From positions 186,001-250,000 of the forward strand of contig QCKM01000001.1 of assembly GCA_003215335.1 (NCBI GenBank): DNA of 64,000 nucleotides. The letters run 5' to 3'. The translations under genes and the position numbers were made by a program. Positions 28,246-38,358 of this stretch are shown one piece after another. This DNA comes from Prochlorococcus sp. AG-409-P01 (GTDB lineage Bacteria > Cyanobacteriota > Cyanobacteriia > PCC-6307 > Cyanobiaceae). The notes under the pieces were generated by a model, which worked only from the letters and a program-made list of their open reading frames with translations, made no database searches and was not told where the DNA came from. How positions within the stretch are numbered: position 1 is the stretch's first letter; the number at the start of each line of letters is the position of its first letter.

Positions 28246-29601
28246 ATGCAACGGGCCACCCCAATCTGGAAAATCTTCCTGGCACTTCTTTCCTTGCTGC
28301 TTGTAGCGGCGGTGTGGACTAAAGGCTTGCAGGATAGTTTTAATAGACCGTCAGTGACACCAGCTCTTTCATTGAAGCAGCAGGAGATGGCTTTGGTGGC
28401 AGAGCCTGCTGTCCCAATTCAATTAAAGGCTGTTTTGGTTGGTGCCAACCCAGCAGACACACTTAGGAAGTCTCTTTTAGATATCCCTTTTGAAGAGATG
28501 AGAGATCGTGAGCGCCTCCTTTTGGCTGCTTTGGACCCTTCTTGGATTGATCGTCAGAAGGCTTTGTCAGAAACTCTTGCGGAAACTTCTCTTCTTCCTT
28601 TTCAAAAGTCACTTTCTCAGTCTCAAAAAGGACAGGTAATTAGCGTTGATCCTTTTTATGAAAAAGATACTTTTATCGATGAGCCTTTACTTAAGAGGTT
28701 TGGATGTCTTGCACTGGGAGGTGATGAGGATAAATGCATTGATTCCAAATTGGCTGGGACGATGGCTTTTAAGTTGGCATTTAGTCAGGCATTACCAGCA
28801 TGTGGGCTGCTCGTTGGCACCGTGTTGTTGCTGCGACAAATTTGGTTGATTTTTAGGAAGGCTACGCTCCCTTGGCCAGAGTTGATTTCTTCACCACTTT
28901 CCATTACTGACATGGTTCTTTTGGTGGGTGGAGGGTTTGTTGTTTTGGGCGAAGTTATTGTTCCAACTTTTGCAGTCCCTTTAGGGACGTCATTGCTAAG
29001 TGACTTGAAAAGTCCATTAAGCCAGGCGGTGACGGTTCTAATTGGCTACTGCTCAATGACTGTGCCACCTCTAATCATTCTTAGACAGCAGCTTCAAGGA
29101 CTCGATGGTGTACCTCGTGATGGATGGTTGCAATGGCGATTGCACCCTTTGTCTTCTGCTATTTCAAAAGCCTTTCAAGGGTGGTTGATGGTTTTGCCTG
29201 CGGTTCTTTTAATTAGCTGGCTTATGACATTGCTATTTGGTGACCAAGGAGGTAGTAATCCTTTGCTTGAATTAGTGCTGAGTAGTAGAGATTCTTTTGC
29301 ACTCATGCTGTTGCTTTTGACAACAGTTGTATTGGCACCAGTGTTTGAGGAAGTTGTCTTCCGGGGAGTCCTTCTACCTGTATTAGCTAAATCGCTTGGT
29401 CAGTTTTGGGGCGTTATTACAAGTGCCTTGGTTTTTGGTTTGGCTCATTTGAGCGTAGGTGAATTGACTCCACTTTTTGTATTAGGAATTGGACTTGCAC
29501 TTTTGAGGCTAAGTACTGGGCGCCTCCTCCCATGTGTTTTGATGCATGCTTTTTGGAACGGCATTACTTTCACCAACCTTTTGCTGTTGGGTGGTAGTTG
29601 A
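28246..29601 (+). CDS. CPBP-family intramembrane metalloprotease (CAAX/Abi type)
   Basis: 451 residues from the ATG at 28246. Multi-pass: an N-terminal anchor (about 6-24), a long polar segment to about 180, then six or so helices. The motifs are VFEEVVFRGVLLP (EExxxR), FGLAHLSVGEL (His) and HAFWNGITF (His/Asn), the metal site of CPBP/Rce1-type proteases. Cyanobacterial members are implicated in protein processing, but substrates are unknown. Divergent from the phosphatase gene by 109 bases. Confidence 0.87.
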   Translation: MQRATPIWKIFLALLSLLLVAAVWTKGLQDSFNRPSVTPALSLKQQEMALVAEPAVPIQLKAVLVGANPADTLRKSLLDIPFEEMRDRERLLLAALDPSWIDRQKALSETLAETSLLPFQKSLSQSQKGQVISVDPFYEKDTFIDEPLLKRFGCLALGGDEDKCIDSKLAGTMAFKLAFSQALPACGLLVGTVLLLRQIWLIFRKATLPWPELISSPLSITDMVLLVGGGFVVLGEVIVPTFAVPLGTSLLSDLKSPLSQAVTVLIGYCSMTVPPLIILRQQLQGLDGVPRDGWLQWRLHPLSSAISKAFQGWLMVLPAVLLISWLMTLLFGDQGGSNPLLELVLSSRDSFALMLLLLTTVVLAPVFEEVVFRGVLLPVLAKSLGQFWGVITSALVFGLAHLSVGELTPLFVLGIGLALLRLSTGRLLPCVLMHAFWNGITFTNLLLLGGS

Positions 29602-29686
29602 ACTTTCTTTTCGAGTAATTTTTGGCCATGGTCTTGCAGGTCACTATTAGAGATGTTTCACTGAATTTATATAAATTGTTAGTTAG

Positions 29687-30145
29687 GTGGCTGCCGTACA
29701 CAAGCCGCACAAGAGATGGATTAAATATGCCTCTTCAATGCATCGCTTTGCAGGCTCGCTTGAGATTGTGCAAGGCTCCATGCCTTCAAGGAGACTTGCT
29801 CGCCAGTTCCCTGTAATCGCAGGTTTGCATAAGGCAGGAGATGGCGCACTTGTTGGCCTGCTGATGGCTGTAACTTTGATGTCGGCGCTTACATTTCATT
29901 ATCAACAACGTTGGACAAATGCATTTACAAAATTAGAGACCACACGCACCCTTTCACATCGTTTGATGGATTCCACCGCAGTACTGGAACGACATCTGTT
30001 AGACCATGCTCAAGTTCCCAATCTAATGGTTCCTACTAAGGTTGCCGATCTTGTATATCTTGACCGACCAAAAGTTATTCCTGAGCCTAAGAAGTTGTCT
30101 TTGATGGGATGGTTCTTCAACCATTCCATAAGTCATGGCTATTGA
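29687..30145 (+). CDS. Probable FtsL-like division protein (single TM, upstream of ftsI)
   Basis: 152 residues. A basic N-terminus is followed by one membrane helix (ALVGLLMAVTLMSALTF, about 62-80) and a helical, coiled-coil-prone segment (RWTNAFTKLETTRTLSHRLMDSTAVLERHLL). This is FtsL topology, and the gene lies 11 bases before ftsI, where FtsL is coded in many bacteria. There is no direct sequence hallmark, as FtsL is poorly conserved. The GTG at 29687 is used; an ATG at 29738 is also possible. Confidence 0.6.
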   Translation: MAAVHKPHKRWIKYASSMHRFAGSLEIVQGSMPSRRLARQFPVIAGLHKAGDGALVGLLMAVTLMSALTFHYQQRWTNAFTKLETTRTLSHRLMDSTAVLERHLLDHAQVPNLMVPTKVADLVYLDRPKVIPEPKKLSLMGWFFNHSISHGY

Positions 30146-30156
30146 GGTGAGCTTTT

Positions 30157-31950
30157 ATGCCTCGAAGTAATAACAACTTTGGAAGGGTGAGAAAGCGCCA
30201 AATGTCTATTGAGTCAGTTCCTGCTGATCGAATGAGATTGGTCTTTTCTATTCTTTTAGCTGGTTTGACTGGCTTAGTTTGCAGAATGGCTTGGTTACAA
30301 GTACTTCAAGCTCCTGAGTTGGAAGCCAGAGCCCGCGCAGTTCAAACTCATCAGACCAAACCATTGGGAAGTAGACGTTCAATTGTTGATCGCATGGGTC
30401 GCTTGGTAGCTATTGACGAGGAATATTTTCGAATATGGGCACATCCTCGATATTTTCAATTTCCTGGAGATGTTAATGGCAAGCTAAGAACGCCTGAGGA
30501 GGTAGCTCTTAAGCTTTCTGAATTTCTTGATATACCTTCAGGTGAATTGGTTCGACGTCTTGTAGGGAGAGGCTCAGGAATTAAGTTGGCTGAAGGAGTT
30601 CAACCAGAAATTGCTGCACGAATTAGGAATCTTCGAATTAGTGGATTAGATCTTGAGGCTTACCCTCAGCGGGTTTATCCACAGGGGGATCTTTTTGCAA
30701 ATGTTGTTGGTTTTTTAAATCATGACAGAATCCCCCAGGCTGGCTTGGAGCAGAGTCGCAATAGAGAACTTTTACGTAATGAGAAATCACATGCTTTGAG
30801 GAGAGGCGCAGACGGGACACCTCTTCCTGATGACTTGGCTCCTGGCATTTTTTTTGGAGATGACATTCGACTTCAGTTGACTCTAGATGCAAGATTGCAA
30901 GAGCTGGCTGCTAAGGCGATAGACGCACAGGTACGTAAATGGAATGCGAAGAAAGGAGTTGTGATTGTTATGGACGTCAACAATGGCGAGCTTTTGGCGA
31001 TGACCTCAACACCTACCTATGACCCTAATAATTATTGGCAATATTCTCCAGCACTATTTAAAGAGTGGTCGGTTCAGGATTTGTTTGAACCAGGCTCGAC
31101 ATTTAAGCCCATAAACCTTGCGATTGCTCTCCAGGAAGGGGTGATTATTTCAGGGGAAAAAATCAATGATACTGGGATTGTTCAAGTGGGTGGTTGGCCG
31201 ATAACTAACCATGACCAGAAGACTCATGGTTGGATTAACTTCCCAACACTGCTTCAAGTCTCTAGCAATGTTGGAATGGTAAAAACCATGAGAAAGTTGA
31301 AGCCTTCGATTTATTGGGATTGGTTGCACCGGCTGGGGGTCGATACTCGCCCAGACACAGATTTGCCTGGCGCTGTAGCAGGTCAGCTAAAGGCCAAAGA
31401 TAAGTTTGTAAGACAGCCTATTGAGCCTGCCACAGCCTCTTTTGGTCAGGGATTTTCTTTGACCCCTTTGAAGTTGGTTCAGCTGCATGCATTAATTGCT
31501 AATGGGGGCAACCTTGTAAGCCCTCACATCACTAGGGGCTTGCGGGTTGGAGAGGCCCTCACATCTAGTGCTGATGGGAAGGTGGACAAATTAATGCGCT
31601 CTGAAGTGACGAAAAATGTCTTGGATTGGATGGAATCAGTCGTAGAGAAGGGAAGTGGTAAAGGAGTTAAGACACCTGGTTATCGAATAGGGGGTAAAAC
31701 TGGAACTGCTCAAAAGGCTGCCCATGGAACTTATCTCCCGGGAGCAAAAATTTGCAGCTTTGTAGCGAACTTGCCACTGGACAACCCTAGATATGTGGTT
31801 TTGGTGGTCGTTGATGAACCACAAGGCCCAAATGCCTTTGGTTCCACAGTTGCAGTTCCTGTAGCAAAGAAAATCATCGATGGATTGCTGGTGTTGGAAA
31901 AAATCCCACCCAGCAGAAGTCAGGGACAGGCTCAACGAAGTCAAGGCTGA
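30157..31950 (+). CDS. ftsI: Penicillin-binding protein, septal transpeptidase FtsI
   Basis: 597 residues. Cross-links septal peptidoglycan on the periplasmic side. An N-terminal anchor (LVFSILLAGLTGLVCRMAWL, about 28-48) precedes a dimerisation domain and the transpeptidase domain with SxxK (GSTFKP, about 319-324), SxN (SSNVGM) and KTGT (GGKTGTAQK). It is closely preceded by the FtsL-like gene; the two form a small division operon. Confidence 0.95.
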   Translation: MPRSNNNFGRVRKRQMSIESVPADRMRLVFSILLAGLTGLVCRMAWLQVLQAPELEARARAVQTHQTKPLGSRRSIVDRMGRLVAIDEEYFRIWAHPRYFQFPGDVNGKLRTPEEVALKLSEFLDIPSGELVRRLVGRGSGIKLAEGVQPEIAARIRNLRISGLDLEAYPQRVYPQGDLFANVVGFLNHDRIPQAGLEQSRNRELLRNEKSHALRRGADGTPLPDDLAPGIFFGDDIRLQLTLDARLQELAAKAIDAQVRKWNAKKGVVIVMDVNNGELLAMTSTPTYDPNNYWQYSPALFKEWSVQDLFEPGSTFKPINLAIALQEGVIISGEKINDTGIVQVGGWPITNHDQKTHGWINFPTLLQVSSNVGMVKTMRKLKPSIYWDWLHRLGVDTRPDTDLPGAVAGQLKAKDKFVRQPIEPATASFGQGFSLTPLKLVQLHALIANGGNLVSPHITRGLRVGEALTSSADGKVDKLMRSEVTKNVLDWMESVVEKGSGKGVKTPGYRIGGKTGTAQKAAHGTYLPGAKICSFVANLPLDNPRYVVLVVVDEPQGPNAFGSTVAVPVAKKIIDGLLVLEKIPPSRSQGQAQRSQG

Positions 31951-32044
31951 AAAGTTTCACAGACTTTTGTTATGAGCTCCTAGTGAGGGATGTTATCTAA
32001 CAAAAGATGGCTAACTTACGTGCTCAGGCGAGACGTTCTTCTTC

Positions 32045-33217
32045 ATGGCCACCCTTCTCGATCAACTGTCCTCAATGACCGTCGTGGTTGCGGACACAGG
32101 TGAGCTAGAAGCTATTCGAACTTTTAAACCTATAGACACCACAACCAATCCTTCGTTGATATTGGCGGCGGCCCAGATTCCTGCTTATCAGGATCTTATT
32201 GATGAAGCTTTGAAATTATCAAGAGAAAGAATTGGGAGTTGTGCTGCTGTTGAAGAAGTGGTTCATGAGGCTCTAGATGAAATATGTGTAATTTTTGGAG
32301 CGGAAATTCTAAAGATTGTTCCTGGTCGAGTTTCTACAGAAGTTGATGCGCGATTGAGCTTTGATACTGATGCGACCATTGCCAAAGCGAAAAAGATAAT
32401 AAGTTTATACAACGATTTGGGCATCCCAAGTGATCGAGTTTTGATCAAAATAGCCTCAACTTGGGAGGGCATTCAGGCAGCAAAATCTTTAGAGAAAGAA
32501 GGTATTCACTGTAATCTCACCTTGTTATTTGGTTTTTGTCAGGCTGTGGCTTGTGCGGAAGCCGAGGTGACACTCATCTCTCCATTTGTAGGACGTATAC
32601 TTGATTGGCACAAAGCAAATACTGGGAGGGACTTTTATAAAGGTTATGAGGATCCAGGAGTGATTTCCGTTACTAATATCTTTAATTATTACAAAACATA
32701 TGGTTATAAGACTGAAATTATGGGAGCTAGTTTTCGGAACATTGATGAAATTGTTGAATTAGCAGGTTGTGATCTTTTGACGATTTCGCCGAAGCTTTTA
32801 GATCAATTAAGGAGTACTGAAGCTCCTCTTTTGCGTAAGTTAGATGCGGACAACCCTTCTTCTACTCAAGAGCAGATATCTATAGATAAAACAAGTTTTG
32901 CTGAGATGCTGGATCGAGACAGAATGGCAACTGAAAAGCTAGAAGAGGGTATTCGAGGCTTTAGTAAGGCGATAGAAACCTTGGAAGCTCAGCTTGCTCA
33001 CCGCTTAGCTGTTTTGGAAGGTGGGGCTGCTTTTAGGCATATTGTTCAAGAGATATTTATGCTTAATGATCTTGATGGAGATGGTTGCATTACTCGAGAG
33101 GAGTGGCTTGGAAGTGATGCTGTATTTGATGCACTAGATCATGATCATGATGGCCGTCTTGTCCAAGAAGATGTTAGGTCTGGACTGGGTGCAGCACTTG
33201 CTTTGGACTCCGTGTGA
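32045..33217 (+). CDS. tal: Transaldolase with a C-terminal EF-hand calcium-binding domain
   Basis: 390 residues. Residues 1-330 form the TIM-barrel transaldolase of the pentose phosphate pathway, with the Schiff-base Lys in [12 protein letters not shown] near 136 and the opening TTTNPSLI. The remaining 60 residues carry two EF-hand loops, [13 protein letters not shown] and [12 protein letters not shown], with Asp at 1, 3 and 5 and an acidic residue at 12. Calcium would thus bind to, and perhaps control, this enzyme. Separated from ftsI by 94 bases. Confidence 0.93.
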   Translation: MATLLDQLSSMTVVVADTGELEAIRTFKPIDTTTNPSLILAAAQIPAYQDLIDEALKLSRERIGSCAAVEEVVHEALDEICVIFGAEILKIVPGRVSTEVDARLSFDTDATIAKAKKIISLYNDLGIPSDRVLIKIASTWEGIQAAKSLEKEGIHCNLTLLFGFCQAVACAEAEVTLISPFVGRILDWHKANTGRDFYKGYEDPGVISVTNIFNYYKTYGYKTEIMGASFRNIDEIVELAGCDLLTISPKLLDQLRSTEAPLLRKLDADNPSSTQEQISIDKTSFAEMLDRDRMATEKLEEGIRGFSKAIETLEAQLAHRLAVLEGGAAFRHIVQEIFMLNDLDGDGCITREEWLGSDAVFDALDHDHDGRLVQEDVRSGLGAALALDSV

Positions 33218-33353
33218 AATGGAAAATCCTTTTGGAATTAATTGTCAACCAACTAAAAAATAGATATATAGATGTCACTTTATTTTTGAAAACTCTTCAG
33301 AAGATTTTTGAACTTCTGCTAGTTATAGGAACTTGTTATAAAAGTGTTTGATC

Positions 33354-33581
33354 TTATATGTATTTCCAGATTAAATCTTTTGGTATCTCAGGGGCTAACC
33401 TTTTGTTGGATGGCTCGGAGAAGCTGACTCTCCATGCTGGCAAACGACACTTTACGTAGTCGGAACGCTCTATGAGAAATACACCTTCTTCAGCTTGACT
33501 TGCTAAAAAACCACTTTCCCAAAAGCCACCTTTTAGCCCTCCTTTGAACCACACCCATGCTTTTTCTTGTTTCGTTTTCAA
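33354..33581 (-). CDS. Small conserved hypothetical protein
   Basis: 75 residues, no membrane segment. The text reads like a compact beta-rich domain (KAWVWFKGGLKGGFWESGFL, then YVKCRLPAWRVSFSEP and ending IPKDLIWKYI). The residue pattern is protein-like and the codon choice is normal for the region. The flanking gaps (136 bases and 92 bases) leave it isolated. Function unknown. Confidence 0.58.
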   Translation of the reverse strand: MKTKQEKAWVWFKGGLKGGFWESGFLASQAEEGVFLIERSDYVKCRLPAWRVSFSEPSNKRLAPEIPKDLIWKYI

Positions 33582-33673
33582 CTGGTTTGAGCAAGTAAAT
33601 TAATTTTAGATTGAATGTCCAGAGTCCTTCTAAAAGAATTTGGGTTGGATTGAGGCATTAAAAAAACTTGGAG

Positions 33674-34804
33674 CTAAGAGCGTTGTAATAGCAATCTTTT
33701 TATGACTCTTTGGGCGATATCTCCATATCCCATATGCCCTGACAAAATTTGTGCGATTCGTTGAGGTGCCGTAGGCCTTTTGATTCCCAGTTGATAGCCC
33801 ACCTTTGGGAATCGATAAAATACCTGGGCAATTCTCCTTCCCCAGGCCATTGATTCCCCCCATTGTTTACGCATTGTTTGGGTGTATTTATCAAGGCTGT
33901 TAGTTTCACCGTCCAACCATTTATTCAAGTTGTGAGCTGCTGCGCAGCCACTCATTAGAGCAGGACGAAGTCCTTCAGCTAGAAATGGATCAGAGAGCGA
34001 GGCTGCATCGCCTACAACGAGTAAGCCTGGACCATTTAGCTTGCTGTGGCCATTCCAAACTCGTAATTGAGCATGTTGCCTTTCCCCTGCATTGGACTCA
34101 AACCCGAGGCTTGGTAGCAACTTCTTAAGTATTAGATCGCTATCAGTTGAGTTTCGGCCAATGAAGGTTCCGACGCCAATGTTTATGCCTCCTTGAATAG
34201 GAAAGGCCCAAGCAAATCCATGGTGTACTAGGCCGAACTCGAATCTTGCTGTGCCACTCTCAAGATTTCCTCTTCCCTCAAGTCGAACAGAAAGGGTTGA
34301 AGCATGATGAAGAACTCTTGGGCCTAACCCAAAAGTTGTTGGCCAAGGGGAGCTTGAGCCATCAGCGATAACTACTGCTCTAGCCTCTAATTGTTTCCCT
34401 GATTCTGAGGTCACTTGCCAGTGTTCACCTTCTCTATGAATGTTTGAGACGTAGAAATCATTTAGGCGTTCTGCACCTTGATAAGTGGCCTGCTCAGCAA
34501 TATACGAATCTAGTTTTTCTCTCCTTACAATCCAAAATGGTGCCGATCCAGGAAGTTCGGCTACTACCTTGTCGCCAAGACACCAGCTGAAATCAACGCG
34601 TTCAATTACTTCGTCTACTACAGGCTGTAATTCAAAGGGAAACCACTCTTGTACCGCAGCAGCCATCCCTCCTCCGCAAGGTTTAGTTGCGGGACTCTTC
34701 TCTTTTTCTAAAAGCGTGACCCGCCTACCTGAATTGGCAAGGTGAAATGCCGCTGAAGACCCAGCTGCACCAGCGCCAATGATAAGTACATCTCTGATAC
34801 TCAC
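33674..34804 (-). CDS. FAD-dependent oxidoreductase, geranylgeranyl-reductase family
   Basis: 376 residues. The dinucleotide-binding [13 protein letters not shown] is at about 10-22, the second FAD motif [20 protein letters not shown] is near 265-284, and PCGGGM near 45 marks the geranylgeranyl reductase family. This family reduces isoprenoid double bonds in chlorophyll and quinone tails; ChlP itself is longer, so this is a paralogue with an unknown isoprenoid or carotenoid substrate. It shares four bases with frr upstream, so translation is coupled. Confidence 0.82.
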   Translation of the reverse strand: MSIRDVLIIGAGAAGSSAAFHLANSGRRVTLLEKEKSPATKPCGGGMAAAVQEWFPFELQPVVDEVIERVDFSWCLGDKVVAELPGSAPFWIVRREKLDSYIAEQATYQGAERLNDFYVSNIHREGEHWQVTSESGKQLEARAVVIADGSSSPWPTTFGLGPRVLHHASTLSVRLEGRGNLESGTARFEFGLVHHGFAWAFPIQGGINIGVGTFIGRNSTDSDLILKKLLPSLGFESNAGERQHAQLRVWNGHSKLNGPGLLVVGDAASLSDPFLAEGLRPALMSGCAAAHNLNKWLDGETNSLDKYTQTMRKQWGESMAWGRRIAQVFYRFPKVGYQLGIKRPTAPQRIAQILSGHMGYGDIAQRVIKRLLLQRS

Positions 34805-35349
34805 ACTTTTAGTATGTCTGCTTCTTTCTCGCTTAGCAGCTTGTCTATTTCATTGATGAATTTATCGGTGAGTTTTTGTATGTCATCTTGCTCATCCCGA
34901 CTTTGATCCTCAGAGAGCTCTCCATCTTTTGCAAGCTTTTTGACTTTTTCAATGGCTTCTCTGCGAATATTTCTGAGAGCGACTTTGCCTTCCTCAGCAT
35001 ATTTAGAAGCTAATTTACAAAATTCTTTGCGACGTTCTTCTGTTAAAGGTGGCACATTGATTCGAATAATCTTTCCATCATTATTTGGCGTAAACCCTAG
35101 ATCGCTTGTTGAGATAGCTTTTTCTATAAGAGCAAGAGACCCTAAGTCAAATGGTTGGATTGAAATGGTCTGTGAATCGGGGGTTGAAATTGTCGCCAGC
35201 GATTTTAGAGGAGTTTCTGTGCCGTAATACTCAACTGATAGCCGATCTAGAAGAGAAGGGTTTGCACGTCCTGTGCGGATACTGTTAAAAGTTCGTTGTG
35301 TGGATTCGACCGTCTTGTTCATATTCGCTTCGAGGTCCAGATTCGACAT
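34801..35349 (-). CDS. frr: Ribosome recycling factor
   Basis: 182 residues. Splits post-termination ribosomes together with EF-G. The long-helix protein shows family landmarks ([61 protein letters not shown]). Stands between pyrH and a flavoprotein in one minus-strand operon; the next start overlaps its stop by four bases. Confidence 0.96.
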   Translation of the reverse strand: MSNLDLEANMNKTVESTQRTFNSIRTGRANPSLLDRLSVEYYGTETPLKSLATISTPDSQTISIQPFDLGSLALIEKAISTSDLGFTPNNDGKIIRINVPPLTEERRKEFCKLASKYAEEGKVALRNIRREAIEKVKKLAKDGELSEDQSRDEQDDIQKLTDKFINEIDKLLSEKEADILKV

Positions 35350-35401
35350 GGGCTTAAGAGAAGGCGGGACAAGGGGGGGGGGATTGCAAATTTATGCAAT
35401 T

Positions 35402-36115
35402 TCAATGGGCATTGCTGATTCGAGACCCTATGGGTTCTCCAGCTACGGCTTTGCCAATATTGCCAGGCTCAAAAAGATCAAAAACAACTATGGGGATTTT
35501 GTTGTCTTTGCATAGGGCAATGGCAGTGCTGTCCATTACTCCAAGTTCACTGCTAAGGACTTCTTGAAAAGTAAGACTTTCAAGGCGAACAGCATCTTTA
35601 AATTGTTGTGGATCACGGTCATAAACCCCATCAACTTTTGTGGCCTTAAAAACTACATTCGCATTGATTTCAGCAGCCCTGAGAGCTGCTGTGGTGTCAG
35701 TAGTAAAGAAAGGGTTGCCGCAGCCGGCACCAAATACAACGACTCTTCCTTTCTCTAAATGTCGGATGGCGCGTCTGCGTATATAAGGTTCTGCAACCTC
35801 TTGCATTTCGATAGCCGTTTGGACACGTGTGGGAACACCTGTGCGTTCGAGCCCATCTTGCAATGCAATTGCATTCATGACTGTGGCCAGCATCCCGACA
35901 TAGTCTGCAGTGGCTCGGTCCATTCCTTCTGCAGAGCCTTTAAGCCCACGGAAGATATTGCCTCCACCCACAACTATTGCCACTTGGGTTCCATTTGCCA
36001 CAACCCCTGCGACATCCTCAGAGATTGATTGCACTATGGCTGGATCAATCCCGTAAGCTTTGTCGCCCATAAGAGCTTCGCCACTTAGCTTTAAAAGGAT
36101 TCTCTCGTAAGTCAT
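35402..36115 (-). CDS. pyrH: UMP kinase
   Basis: 237 residues. Converts UMP to UDP. Family landmarks are [61 protein letters not shown] and [11 protein letters not shown]. The adjacent pair pyrH-frr is common in bacteria. Upstream lie 311 bases with no confident gene. Confidence 0.96.
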   Translation of the reverse strand: MTYERILLKLSGEALMGDKAYGIDPAIVQSISEDVAGVVANGTQVAIVVGGGNIFRGLKGSAEGMDRATADYVGMLATVMNAIALQDGLERTGVPTRVQTAIEMQEVAEPYIRRRAIRHLEKGRVVVFGAGCGNPFFTTDTTAALRAAEINANVVFKATKVDGVYDRDPQQFKDAVRLESLTFQEVLSSELGVMDSTAIALCKDNKIPIVVFDLFEPGNIGKAVAGEPIGSRISNAH

Positions 36116-36426
36116 TCATTGATCACATCCTGATGACAGTAGCAAGCCTTGCTCGGACACCTGTTTATCCGGATTGGCTGGCTGGATATATCACCATTGC
36201 CCAGCTTTGATCAATAAAGGCTTTTGAGCAAATGAAAGAGAATATGGGTTCTCATAGTGAGGTCATGGCACGCCTTACTCTCTCTGCATTGGATAGGGTC
36301 AGTAGAGACCCTTCTTGTTGGCGCGAACCAATTGTTCATAAAGCATTATTGGTAAGTGGTCTTTCTGTCTTGATTTCTGCGACAAGATTGTTGGCTAGTG
36401 ACCTGGAAGCGGGTTTATAGGCACTT
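36116..36426. other. Intergenic stretch between pyrH and cobO
   Basis: 311 bases. It holds one weak candidate, a 62-codon plus-strand frame from the ATG at 36232 to 36420. Its last third (HKALLVSGLSVLISATRL) would make one membrane helix; no ribosome-binding site stands out. Besides the presumed pyrH promoter I see nothing else. Confidence 0.4.
36232..36420 (+). CDS. Doubtful small ORF with one hydrophobic segment
   Basis: 62 residues from an ATG; a second ATG 11 codons later could also start it. It is charged at first (ALDRVSRDPSCWREP), then has a short hydrophobic run. It is the only frame in its gap, but conservation cannot be tested here; it ends six bases before the cobO stop on the opposite strand. 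Confidence 0.28.
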   Translation: MKENMGSHSEVMARLTLSALDRVSRDPSCWREPIVHKALLVSGLSVLISATRLLASDLEAGL

Positions 36427-37107
36427 TTAGAACTCAACCCCTGCTTGAGCTTTAACGCCTTGTTCTTTAAAAGGGTGATGAATCAATGTCATCTCTGTCA
36501 CAAGGTCTGCATGCTTAATAAGTCTCTCTGGGGCTCCTCTTCCAGTTAGTACAGCATGAGTCAAAGGGGGTCTTTTACTTAAGCCTTTAATTACATCCTC
36601 AATATTGAGGTATCCAAGCTTTATTGCCACGTTTATCTCGTCCAGTATCACGAGCTTTTGTTCGGAGTCACGAAGATAGTCAAGAGATATTTCCCATGCT
36701 TTAGAGACCAATTGTTTATCTCTTTGCCTGTCTTGGGTCTTCCATGTAAAGCCTTCTCCAGCAGCATGCCATTTCAATGCATCTCCAAAAACTTTTAAAG
36801 CCTTTGCTTCACCAGGTTCCCAACCTCCTTTGATGAATTGGACTATGGCCACATTTTTGTTATGCCCAAGTGTTCTTAGTGCCATCCCTAAAGCAGCTGT
36901 TGTTTTTCCTTTGCCTTGGCCTGTGAATACAACTATCAAACCTTTCTTTTGATCACGTTGGTTTACTCGTAGCTGCTGCACTTGCTGACGCTGTTGCATT
37001 CTTTTTTTATAACTTTCTTCATCAGGCTCTTTGGCAATAGTGCCCCCTATACCTAACTCATTGGCGGATTGGTCTAAATCATTTAGATCAATTGAATTGC
37101 TAGACAT
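36427..37107 (-). CDS. cobO: Cob(I)yrinic acid a,c-diamide adenosyltransferase
   Basis: 226 residues from the ATG at 37107 (a longer start would overlap the integrase). Adds the adenosyl group to cobalt in cobalamin synthesis. VVFTGQGKGKTTAALGMALR holds the P-loop at about residue 59; KLVILDEINVAIKLGYL is the Walker B region; LTGRGAPERLI follows. Residues 1-50 are a polar extension typical of cyanobacterial forms. It follows the integrase on the same strand after 19 bases. Confidence 0.93.
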   Translation of the reverse strand: MSSNSIDLNDLDQSANELGIGGTIAKEPDEESYKKRMQQRQQVQQLRVNQRDQKKGLIVVFTGQGKGKTTAALGMALRTLGHNKNVAIVQFIKGGWEPGEAKALKVFGDALKWHAAGEGFTWKTQDRQRDKQLVSKAWEISLDYLRDSEQKLVILDEINVAIKLGYLNIEDVIKGLSKRPPLTHAVLTGRGAPERLIKHADLVTEMTLIHHPFKEQGVKAQAGVEF

Positions 37108-37126
37108 TTCTTTTTGGGAATTGTGA

Positions 37127-38287
37127 TTAAGTGAGTTGCTTAGCAAGAGCAGTGTCGACAGCTTGTTGCTGGTCTCTTCTAGTGATCCAGTGGTGATAAG
37201 TGCGAGTATGAATAGCCACTGAATGCCCCATCATTCTTGCTGCAACAGTGTCGGGAAGGCCAATATGTATTGTTCTCACAGCCCACGCATGGCGAAGGTC
37301 GTATGGCGTTATTGGGAGTTTATATCTACGAAATTGTTCGGACACTCTTCTCCCTACTTGTTGAAGTGTGGTTTGAGTAAGGTCGCGATTTATTTTTGGG
37401 AGATGGTTTTCGTCGTACCCAAGCTCCTCTAGACCGAAATGATCAACCCAATTTGGATGGAATGGCCATGATTGATGTTCACCTGTTTTTGTGTTTGGCA
37501 GTATGCGAATGATTCGATCGCACCCTTTGGATAGGGATGAAAGGTCAGAGAAGAAAACCTCATGATTTCTTAGGCCATAAGTTGCCATAAGCCCGTATAC
37601 AAGACGCCATGCTGGGTTGGGGATCTTTAACCAGGTTTTCAAGATCAATTGATCACTTGGTAATTGTCTGAAACGGGCTTTATGTATTCCATATCCACTA
37701 CTCTCAGCTCTCCAGTTTTTTGGAAGTGGAATTAGTAGATGCTTTGCAAGGGCTCCAAGGGCTGTGGCGCATTGGGATCGACTACGACTATTCTCTGAAT
37801 AGCTGGCAAGTGTTTTATAGAGGAGATTGGTCCCTATTTTTTGATTGTTTTTTTCAGCAATTATCAATAGTCGTCGAAGATAGGGCAGATAGGCGGCACT
37901 CCAAGTGGTTCTTGTCCCTGCAGGTGATTGTCGACGAATTGGATCAGCAAAAAATGCCTTCTCGAAGTTTTTTAAAGCATCTTTTATATCGAGGATTGGT
38001 TTTTTTGTGATTTTGATTTGAGGACTATTTGACCAGTCAGACCAGTTAAATTTCCCTTGATCAAGTTCTAATAGAACAAGCTCAAGGTTTTTTTCTGCTT
38101 CTTTAAGTCCCTTTAAGTCAGCGTTCAGGGATAAACTTATCCTTTGGTTCTGTGTTGTCCCTTCTTGCTTTCGAGATGGGAGTGGGCCTCGTATATTCAG
38201 GCGATGTCCACGCTGCTCAATCCGAAGGCAGATATCTCTAGTCGCAAGATTCTGGTTGATTTTAATTAGATCTTTGCTGAGATCCAT
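37127..38287 (-). CDS. Tyrosine recombinase/phage-integrase family protein in core context
   Basis: 386 residues from the ATG at 38287. The catalytic C-terminal domain has GLRNHEVF (Arg I), a candidate Lys in NTKTGEHQ, YDLRHAWAVR (the second Arg, with the usual preceding His changed to Tyr), GHSVAIHTRTYHHW (His/Trp position and Tyr nucleophile). The N-terminal 150 residues form a SAM-like DNA-binding part. No attachment sites, excisionase or phage genes are near, and it sits between biosynthetic genes, so it is a resident recombinase rather than a recent prophage. Confidence 0.83.
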   Translation of the reverse strand: MDLSKDLIKINQNLATRDICLRIEQRGHRLNIRGPLPSRKQEGTTQNQRISLSLNADLKGLKEAEKNLELVLLELDQGKFNWSDWSNSPQIKITKKPILDIKDALKNFEKAFFADPIRRQSPAGTRTTWSAAYLPYLRRLLIIAEKNNQKIGTNLLYKTLASYSENSRSRSQCATALGALAKHLLIPLPKNWRAESSGYGIHKARFRQLPSDQLILKTWLKIPNPAWRLVYGLMATYGLRNHEVFFSDLSSLSKGCDRIIRILPNTKTGEHQSWPFHPNWVDHFGLEELGYDENHLPKINRDLTQTTLQQVGRRVSEQFRRYKLPITPYDLRHAWAVRTIHIGLPDTVAARMMGHSVAIHTRTYHHWITRRDQQQAVDTALAKQLT

Positions 38288-38358
38288 GTAACTTTGCAGG
38301 TACAACCACCATGACGTTCACTAGGCTTACGCTCAAGTCCTCCTAAAGATTTTTTTTA

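Noticed and set aside
37127-38287. Prophage or integrated island at the integrase
   Set aside because: No phage structural genes, tRNA target, direct repeats or composition shift nearby; flanking genes are core biosynthetic genes.
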